DNA from: Sergeia podlipaevii
Taxonomy: Eukaryota > Euglenozoa > Kinetoplastea > Trypanosomatida > Trypanosomatidae
Direction: 5' to 3'
Length of the DNA stretch: 18,257 nt
Assembly (NCBI GenBank): GCA_030849805.1
Contig: JASANZ010001834.1
Location: 1 to 18,257 of the forward strand
Part shown: positions 1-9,400 of the stretch, in pieces
Numbering within the stretch: the stretch's first letter is position 1
Layout: the number at the start of each line of letters is the position of its first letter
Translations under genes and position numbers: made by a program
The notes under the pieces: model-generated
Database searches by the model: none
Seen by the model: the letters and a program-made list of their open reading frames with translations, nothing else
Told to the model about the DNA's origin: nothing

Positions 1-142
1 TCGCAGCTGATCGCGTACCACAGCCACCCCTCCCCCCACCTATCTCTCTCTCTCGTATATACGCACTGTAAATAAACTTTTTTCTAAGGTGGAACATATA
101 AATGATTATTTATCCGCTCTTTCCATCAACCAGCTAAGCAAA

Positions 143-195
143 CTGGTGAATAAAGCAAAAAATAAAAATAAAAATAAAAAATAAAATAAAAAAAA
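143..195 (-). promoter_or_regulatory. Candidate spliced-leader acceptor for a gene left of the window
   Basis: Read on the minus strand, the T-rich tract at 151-195 is followed by the first AG at 144-143. This matches the polypyrimidine-then-AG layout of trypanosomatid trans-splice sites. The downstream sequence to the edge is short, so the gene it would serve is not visible. T-rich spacers are common here, so the call is weak. Confidence 0.3.
151..195. repeat. A-rich repeat, TAAAAA-like units
   Basis: Irregular tandem units of T followed by four to eight A, with no coding content. On the coding strand it is a T-rich tract that may serve in trans-splicing. Confidence 0.7.
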
Positions 196-349
196 TGGCA
201 TATGTATGAAAATAAAGCATTTGCTGTCTATCGGAATACTCACCCTTTCCTTGTGTTTTCTTTTATTTCTTTTTTTTTTTTAGTATCGAGTGAAAGCATG
301 TGCATGTATGTCCGTACTTACATATAGATAACAAAATTTTATAGTCACC

Positions 350-380
350 GTGTGTGTACGTATGTGTACGTGTACGTGTG
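350..380. repeat. GTGTAC/GTGT simple repeat
   Basis: Short GT-rich repeat with interspersed TACG steps, ending about 26 bases beyond the phosphatase stop codon. It would lie at the start of that gene's 3' UTR. Confidence 0.6.
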
Positions 381-406
381 CCCCCTGAGGGCTAACAAAC
401 TGATAG

Positions 407-3400
407 CTAACGATGGGAGAAGGAATCGATAGAGGGAAGTGGTACCACGAAGGGCGTGACAGAAGATGAAGGCGCCATCGCATTGGTCCCGGTAGGTGGT
501 GGCGCGTGTGCATCCTTCTCCTTGGTAACCTCATTGTGATTATGATGAGAGAAACTCGAGGTGGCAACGAAGCTGGCGGGAGAGGAACTGCTAACAGCAG
601 TAGTGCTAGTACTAGTGACTGTTGTGCTGGGACCATTATGGTCACTCTCACCCTTACTCTTGTTGCTGTTGATGTTAATGATGCTGCCTGGAGTGTCAGT
701 AGTGGCGGCAGCGGGAGCAGCACGAGTGGGAGCCCTCCTGCTACCATTTGAATCAGCTGTGCTTTGCTGTTTGGTGCCGCCAAGCAGCCTGCCGCTCTGA
801 GAACGTCGCGGGGGTCCTGTGTGGAGAGGCAAGGCAGCCCGCTGCGATACCTCTGGAACACTATTCCCGCTGCTGCCAGAAGTAGCTGGGGATGCGGAAC
901 GCAATGGAAAGGGTAAGACTGCTGCTGCTAGTGCTGTTGTTGCAGTCGTTGTGGGAGGCGACTTCTTTGTGGAAGACCCCCCACTAGCTGACCTGCCCTT
1001 GCTAGCAAGCAGCTGTGATACCAGCGGCGGAGAGCCACCATGGCGAGAATGTAAGTCTGTGCTACGGCACGCCGTGTTGACTAACGGTGGGCATGGTGGA
1101 GGGACGTCCATCCGCTTCCGTGGCAGCGCCGCCGGCAAAGTGGATGGGGTCGTCGCTGGCTTCGGGTAATCCTCTGATGGGTTCCTGGAAAGCTTCGCTG
1201 CAGCATCGCATAGCGGAGGCACGTAGGCACGACGGAGGCTGGCGTTCGTCTCGCCATTCTTCGCTGTAACAGAAGCTGATGGCATGGATGTTGTGAAGAG
1301 TCTCCCTGCTGCTGTCCTGTTGCCCCCTGCTTCTGCACCACTGGAGTGGCGTGCACTGCTGCTGCCTCTTCTACGCAGCTGGCGCTGTGTTGATGTTCTA
1401 GTGCGAGCACCAGACGACGGTTGCTGCTCCTGATACTCCAAGTCCTTCTTGGAATTGTAAAGATTTGCCGTAGTCGTCGTCGTTGTAGTGGTCGCGGTCA
1501 TGGAGATAGTGGTAGCGGTGGTGACGGCGCTAGAGCCCCGATCCGAGGCAGGCAGAGGAAGAAAAGGTGAGGTGGAACGCGGAGCTTCTTCGAGAGACTG
1601 CCTTGAGTGGGAGAAAGAGCTCCTGTCATCTGCTGCGAGCTTGGTAGCGAAGGCAGTGGACTTTGCAGTCTTGACTTTGCGTTGAGACGCACCAGCAGCT
1701 ACTGTGTGAGTAACGGTAGAAGTCCCGGCGCATGTTGTTTCTGCTGCTGAAGGTGATGGCTTAGGTGCTTCATACGACAAGCGCTCACTGTTTGTCTTTG
1801 CATGCTTGCTGTGAGTAACACCAGCGCTGCAGCTGCTGTTGTTTTGGCTTGGCCTCCCCTTCTCTAAAGAGCGAGATGCAACTTCCATGGCAACTTCGTG
1901 AAAAGATGTCGATGCTGATGCTGATGCTGATGCTGGTTGCGACTGTGGTATCAGCGATGGTTGGTCAGCAGTGGGTGTGATGGAGGCGGCGGCGGAAGCA
2001 GCAACGCTGAGCCCTTGCACACCATCATCACCACCATCACCACAACATCGTATTCCACGAGGAGACGCACTTGTGTCGGAAGTGAGTAGAGGCGGCATGG
2101 GCACCTGCTGATGTGTTCTCCCTGCTGCCATCATACTGATGTTACCATTACTAGCAGTTATCGTTTGTTTGCTGTCGTTGGGGCTGCTTGCGTTGCTGTA
2201 CATGTGGCTACTTCGCCGACTACCGTTAATGCCCTTCTGACTCCGATGAACTAGCGGGTGTTGCTGATGAGAGTGCCTGTAGTGCTTGCCTTGCTGGGTG
2301 GAGGACCGTCGGCTATGACCTGGTCGTCCCGCAGGAGGCGCAGTGGTGGTCGCTGCTGCGCCTCCTGTCCCTTGCAGGTGCTCGATGCCGGCGATACTCC
2401 AGCTACTTGTCCTGGAACGCGCGTAATGCGTCGTCGAGGACACTTCTGGTACCATCCTCGTCGTTGCTCTTCCTCCTCCTCCTCCCCCCTCCAATACTGT
2501 TGTTGCTGGCGAAGAAAAGCGCGAGACGACTGTGGGCAGATACAAGGTAGGGTTCGTCATATTCACAGAGCCATCGGCGTCCGAGTGAAAAGCAACCCCA
2601 GAGTTCACAAAGTGCTGTGCGGAAGTGAGCGTGGGTGAAGCCCAGCCGCCGTCGCCTTCCATGAACGCGGAAGGCCCCGCTATCACCGTCATCCTGCGCT
2701 CTACCGGTCGATTCAGCCGATAAGTGTGGTGCCGTTGAGTAGAAAAGGAGCCAAAGACGCTGCCGTGAGCGCTGGTGCTGCTGTTAATATTCGTACCTTG
2801 CACACTCCCTGAGTCAGTGTGAGGCGCGGGTATTGTCATGGCCACTGGGGTAGCAGTGAGAGAACGAAAAGATGCACTCAGTACGGTGCTCGCCGCTGCT
2901 GCTGCTGATGCGCCGCTGCCGCCAGCGCTAACACCGAGGGTTCCGAGCTCCGCAGAACCGGCAGCAGGAGCGAGGGAGATCATGACGTCTCGCAGGGTCG
3001 CGTTAGCTCCGAATACCCGCATGAGGTGCTGCACCGACACATGCTCAACAGAGGAGACGGGTGTCGGAGAGGATGGGTAGCCACCCTCTACACTTACCAT
3101 CGCGCTCACGTCCGCCAGCGGTGACCCGCCACCTCCTCCCACCAGCGCAGCAGCAGCCGTAGTGGTGGCAGTGGTGATCGTCTCCGCAATATTCCACTGT
3201 GGAGTATCGGCTCCAGACGCCCAATTCGTAAATCCGGACTGGTTATATATCAAGGAAACTCTTCTGCTGCCTCCACCGTACACAGAGCTTCTTCGTGATG
3301 GGTGAGTGAACACGTGCCTACTAGGAGCGCTGCCTCTGTTGACCGATGCGACCGCAATGCCCTGAGAGGCGTTGTTCGCTGAGCGCTCCCACACAAACAC

Positions 3401-6400
3401 AGACTCACCACACCCCTGTTGGTGAGCAATCATATCGCCATCGTTACCATCCTCGCCACCCTCACCGTCGACATCATCGAGCTCTATCCCCGGCACCGCG
3501 GCCACGCGGAAGTACGTAATAAACTCCGCTTGAGAGATGAACTGCTTACCAGCACGCTGTTCGTCCTCAAGGCGCTTTGTGTCTAGCGCGGCTACCTTCG
3601 CGACGTCGACCTTAACTGTTGTGTCGTCGATCCCCTTCCCTGCAATCGATGCAGCCATCGCGGCCGCGCGCGCGAGACGAAGGCGTCGCTCGTACGCGAT
3701 GGAGTCCTCCCGTATGCACGAAAACAGCACCGCAGCCTGCGCCTTGGTTATGGGATGTTCCAGGTGTTGGTTCATGAAGACGATGAGAGTGGTGAACTCC
3801 TCCTCACTGAGTTTTCCATCGCCAGCGCGATTGAGTGCTTTGAAGAGGTAGCGCAGGCCCGTGTAGGAACTGCCGGCCAGAAGGCGAGCCTGCAAGCGTG
3901 CGAGAGCTGGGTAGACCCAGGGGAGATCCGTCCGGTGTGTGGTAGGGAGCAACATACGAGGAGTAGCAAAGTGACTTCTGCTGATAGCAACAGCAGCAGC
4001 AGCAGCAGAAGAAGCAGCAGCAGAAGGCACAGAAGATGTGCTCAGGTCATTCCGCAATGCTCCGGCGGCGGCAGCGGCAACCGCAGTGGCGACGGCTTGG
4101 TGGGGTTCAATAATAAAGCTGACGCTGCTCCTGCGGCGGCCAGAGGCTGGCATCACCATGGTACGCTGACGGCGCAGTCTTAACTTGGGCGAACTCCCTA
4201 CGCTTGCATTCTCTCTGCCATCATCATCATCGCTGCTGCTGCTGTCACTCTCGCTGCCGCTGCAGACAGCCAAAACTGGTGAAGCGTCGATGGTGGCCCA
4301 GCGGGTGCCGAGAGCCTGGCCTCCTCCTCCTCCTCCTCCTCCTCCAGGAGCCGCGGCGGCGGCGGCGAACCTTTGCGTTGGAAAAGAGAAAGCAGACAAA
4401 ATACCGGTTGCGAAGGAATCAGCGGCTGGAACAGCTACCCGCTCCTCCTCCTCCTCCTCGCCATCGCCACTACTCCCCTTAACAGATGCTACCATGATGG
4501 AGGCAATGTTGCTCGTGGACCCCTCGCCGTTCCCAACGCCCGCGACGAGGCCGCTCGTGTTCTCCATCCCATGAAGAGCAAAGAGGTGGGTGGTGAAGGG
4601 TCCTGCAACAGGTGCAGGTCGTTGCTGCTGCTTCTCGTCCTGACAGTCTTGGCGCATCTTGTCCCCTGTTAAGGAAGTAGAGAGAGAAGAAAGTGCAGCA
4701 GGTGCGTGGGCGACGTGCGCTGTTGGTGTTGCAGGGACAGTGGGCGAGGAGAAAGCGGGCGGTAGTGAGGCAAGTTCAAAAGCGAATATGCCATCGCCGC
4801 CGCGTCGCGCCCCAGAAGTCACAGAAGAGAAGTCCAGCTCGCCACTCATCGAAAGAACTGCCAGTTCGCTGCCACAATCTGACTCCTCCGGCAGGGCATC
4901 ATAGACGCGATCAAGGAAATTACCGACGCTCACGCTACCACTGCACTGAACGTCAAAGAAGGCAAAGAGACTGTAGATCTCATCGTCCTCCATCGCAGCG
5001 GCTACGTGTGAGAGGGCTCGCACGCCAGAGGCAAACGTCTTGAAATCAATACGCACATCCTGCCAGCGCCGGATCCCGAGGCCACTACCGCATCCAGCGG
5101 CACTCCCATTAACTGTTGTCGTTCCGTTACTCAATTTACGGGGAAGAGATGACGCCACGGTAGTCTTTGCAGCAGCAGCCGCAGAAGCAGCAGTGATGCC
5201 AGAGCCTGTAGCTCCGCTGTGACCCCATCCAGCCTCCTCCCGGCACCGGGGACTATGCTCGTTATTGCTAGAGTTAGACGTAGAAAACTCCTTCGCTGCC
5301 ATGCCCGCCACTTCAGCGCCAAGTCCGTCGCTCGATAGGAACAACTGTGCAGCGGTGTTGGCTATGCTGGCGGTCGTGGTCGATGCCAGGGTCGTGAGAC
5401 TATCGCCGTCGCAGTCATCGGTGGCGATGTTGTCTTCGCCTCCCCGTCGCCCTCTGGGCAGGCGCATCAAAGGTGACGTGCTAGCAGTAGTAGTAGTGGT
5501 AGTGGTGGTAGCCGTCGACGACGACGGTGCCGCCGGTGCTGTGGTGAAGTGAGTGGTATACGAGCTCTCGGGACAGAAAGCACGAATGACGTCCTCGGGG
5601 AGGTCCACGTTGCAAAAGATACGTTGAATGGTAAAGCGCAGCCACGCCGGCCTGTAAGTCCTCGCAAAAGGTCCCTCGAAGTGCCTGAGGAAGTGAACGT
5701 ATTCTACGGCTGGGATGCCATCCACCTCCAGTAGGGGGACGAAGAACTGGCACAAGTAGTACCACGGAAGATCAATCTTGAGCACGTTTCGCATCACCAC
5801 ACACCACTCCACCTTGTACACGATCCCCGTCTGGTTCTCATCCACCAAGTTGAAAGCGGACATGAGTGTGTAACGGTTCATGTAGATCATATCGCGGAGG
5901 CACTGCAAGGAGCGTAGCTGAAGCATGATTGAGGCATCCGACGTCAAAGTAAGCTTCTGCCGTTGCTGTTGCTTGCGATGATGAAGCGCACTGTGAGACT
6001 TCTTGTGCTGTACTGGGGAGATCTTGCCCCGCTCCTGCGCAGTGAGTGTCTCACCGTCGTAGCCCTCAGAAAGGTGGGCGGCGGTACCGCCAGGCGAAGA
6101 AGTAATAGGGGTTCCATCCTCCGAGTTCTGGCAGTGTGGTGTGGAAGGAGAAACGGGGTTAGGGTCCAGCATGGGCGCTTCGTAGGAGCGGCCTTGTGTG
6201 ACTTTGTCCCTCTGCTGCCTCTTCTTTATCTTCGGTGCGTCTTGTGATGCCTCTGGGGTAGTGTCAAGAGAATGAGAAAGCAGCGCTACAGATGTTGAGA
6301 CCTTCTTCTGCGATCCACTCCGGTGCGGTGATTGCTGCTCTACATCGTTGTCGTACTCCCCATCCTCCCCATCGTCATCAGCCTCGTCGTCCTTTCGAGC

Positions 6401-9400
6401 AACGCTCGTGCGGCCACGGCCTGGGAGGGAAAGGTGCGCAGGCGAGTCCATCAACAGAAGCGCTCCGGAACTGCGAACTTGCTCGTCATCGCTGCTAGAT
6501 TTTCTGTCGCTTCTCTTCTTCTCTTCTCTCTTCGTAGTGTGGTGATCATTATTGGTGGCATCGCCCTCAGCAACGATACAGTCTTGACAACTAGAAGCGC
6601 CACTACCATTGCTGCTGCTGCTGCTACTACAACTACTACTACTGGATCTGTCAGCGCAATCCTTCACTGGTAGCGTGCTATCCTCGCATGCTTGAGTTTC
6701 CACATCATACTCATCAAGAAGACATTCACCATAAAAAGCGCGAATGAACTCGTCTCCCATCATGAGAGAGTCCTCATCTAACGCAAAGCCTTCCTCCGTC
6801 TCTTCTTCTGCGTCTTCATGCTCGCCACTACCGCGGGACCTTGACGATCTCTTGCCTTGCAGCTGTGGGTCCTTCGCCAGATACCACGTGTGGAACACCG
6901 GGCGTTTCGCCCCCTTTGGCAACACCGCCACAGCGCCTCTGTTTGCGCAGATACCACCGTAGTTCGACGCACTAAACACTGTCACGCTTTGGTTGCTGTG
7001 GATTACGTTGAACCCAGACAGCATCGTCTCGTGTGAGCGGATCACCATCCTCAGCCTGTTCTTTCGCAGAAACTTTCGTGTGATGGTCGCCATGTATTCA
7101 GCTCCACATCCGCGCTTGCTGCTGCGCCAGCCCTCACCCTGGTGACCAGGGCCTAAGCTGCGAGATCGGTACTTCTCCACAGGATCGTTCCACAGCAAGT
7201 CCGCGAGAAGCTTCTCCTGACGAGTAGACTGCTGCGCCACAGGAATGTCCCTCACGCGTCCAATAGCTTCGATATCCGAAAGACTGACGCTCCCCTCACG
7301 TGGTACACCGCCATGCACAACACAGAAGCGCTTGTCAATGATGGCCATAAGTGGCATGGCTTGATAGCTCTTCGACAGGGACTCGTGCACACGCGTGGCC
7401 TCGGCACCGTACTTGGCAAAGAGTTCCGCCATGAAGCCGTACTCTGTATTTGTCTTGTAATCCTCGTGGTTGCCACGGTTGATAAATACGTACTTGGGAA
7501 ATGCACAGAGAAGGGCGAATATGTAGGCAATGACCTCACATCCGTATGGCCCGCGATCAATAAAGTCGCCGTTAAACAAGTAGTAGCGGCACGGTGAAGG
7601 CGGACCCATGATCTGCATGACGTGGGTGAGGTCTTTCATCTGCCCATGAATGTCCCCAACCACAACAAAGTCGCCGCTGGAGGGAATGGTTAACTTCTGC
7701 ACAACACTGCGGGACTCGAGGATGGTGGTGGCGGTCTCGATCAGCGCGAGAAGCGTCTCCACGGGGTACACCTCGCGAGTCGCGTTACGCTGGCGAAGGC
7801 TTTCAAGATCTTTGGCACTCAGATACGCCCCCTTGGCGTTGGGCACCGCGCGTACAAACACGGCGGGAAAGCCATCCACGGCGAGTGTTCGGCACCGATT
7901 GGAGTGCGAGTTGGGAGCGCTGTCAGTCCAAACAGAAGCGCTCTGCCCCGCATCGTTGATCTTGTCAGTTCTCTTCTCCATCCCCTCTTCTTCTTCCTCT
8001 TCTATACTCTTGTCTAGCGCCTCAACGGCCGCTGTGGCATCACCACCGATGCCCTTGTTGTTGTCATCACCAGTAGTAGTTGTTTCTGTCGCATGTACCG
8101 GCTCATGGTGACTTGAAGAGTACCTGGCAACAATCGCCGCAGCACTATCGTCATCCAAACTGGCACGTGATGTCACTGTACAGTCAAATTTACATGTATT
8201 ATTATTATTGCTGTTGCCACCTTCATTGCTACTGATAGGACCCACTGCAGAGCCACCACTACCCCCGCAACCGTTCTCCTCACCATCTTCCGGCAAAAGT
8301 CCAACCCCGGGTCCCATCTCCTCCATGACCGCATCCAGCGCGGCCGCGCACGATGGCAGCGCACCTGCTGAGGTGGCCGTCTCATGCGAGACCTCCATAA
8401 AGTCCCATACGTACATAAAAATCGCGGCGCGGTAGCGATGAAAGATTTGCTGCCGGCGCCACATCTTCTGGGCAATAGAGATGCCAGCTTCCTGCTGTGC
8501 CGTCAAACTCTCCAGCTTCTTCTGATCCGCGGCGGAGAGACGGGAAGCGAAGGAGAAAGGGGTGGCGGTAGTGGTGGCAGCGGCGCTAGTGCTGTGACCC
8601 TTATTACGCTCCATCTCCTCCCCCTCACCATCGTGGTGATGGCAATGAAGACCCCCTCTAGTAGTAGAAGCCGCGGAGACGATGTTCCTCTTCTCTCCAG
8701 TAAGTTGCTGTATTGCAGCCATCATCGCACCGGACACGTCGCTGCAGCCTGTAGCCGCGCCGTCGCCGTCATCGCCCCAATCTTCCTCCTCGCTGCTCTT
8801 CTCCTGCTCCTCACACCCCAGGTCTTCGTACTCACTGTTGGCGCCGTCTTCATCCTCGTCACCTCCGCGGTGGGTGGTGAGCTGCTTAGTTGCTCTCCAA
8901 ATCCGCTTGTGTGTCTCCTGCTTTATCCCAGTGATGTCGTCTTCATACACCGAGTGGCTTGTTTTCTGGTGCGTGGCTCCGTCATCATTAGAGGAAGCTT
9001 TATGGCGATGATGACGGCGATGACGATGGCCCTTGCAGGAACCGGCAGTGCTGCCGCCGCCTTCGGGCAGCACACTGCTAGTAGCCACCGACGCATGGGC
9101 GAAAGAGCTCATGCTGAACTCCGCATTGTGTGTTCGAGAAGAGATGGAGGCGTTGCGAAGGGACAGACGGAAGTTATGCGGCATGGAGGTGGGGGAAGAG
9201 GCAGATGGGAAGCTCGGGGCTCCTGCGGTGTTTGGAGAAGTGTTCGCTTGCAACACAGCAGCCACACGTGAAGGGGTAAGACGTGGGTGACGGATGCTAC
9301 TGCCGTAGTCCTCATCATCATCATCATCTTTGTCTACCATGTCGTCACACTCATGCTTATCTTTTCTCTCTTCTTCGGCATCGCAACCGCTGCAATCCAA

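Larger units (their letters stand above)
1..406. other. Downstream flank of the phosphatase gene; intergenic
   Basis: No supported gene lies here. The region directly after the phosphatase stop (350-380) is a GT/GTAC-rich repeat and probably belongs to that gene's 3' UTR. Further left the DNA is AT-rich, with an A-rich block at 151-195. A minus-strand frame opens with ATG at 97-95 and stays open to the window edge (32 codons, rich in Arg and Gly). It could be the start of the next gene or chance, and it is too short to call. The first 55 bases are GC-richer than the rest, so a CDS end on either strand just outside the window is possible. Confidence 0.6.

Noticed and set aside
280..861. Minus-strand 193-codon frame overlapping the end of the phosphatase gene
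   Set aside because: It overlaps the phosphatase CDS out of frame and continues into the simple repeat at 350-380. It has no recognisable domain and a Pro/Leu/Arg-rich shadow composition.
8384..9271. A 295-codon open frame on the plus strand inside the phosphatase gene
   Set aside because: It is the antisense shadow of low-complexity coding sequence. It translates to Leu/Val/Ser-rich strings with no domain, while the minus strand here encodes part of a protein with intact phosphatase motifs in the same frame.
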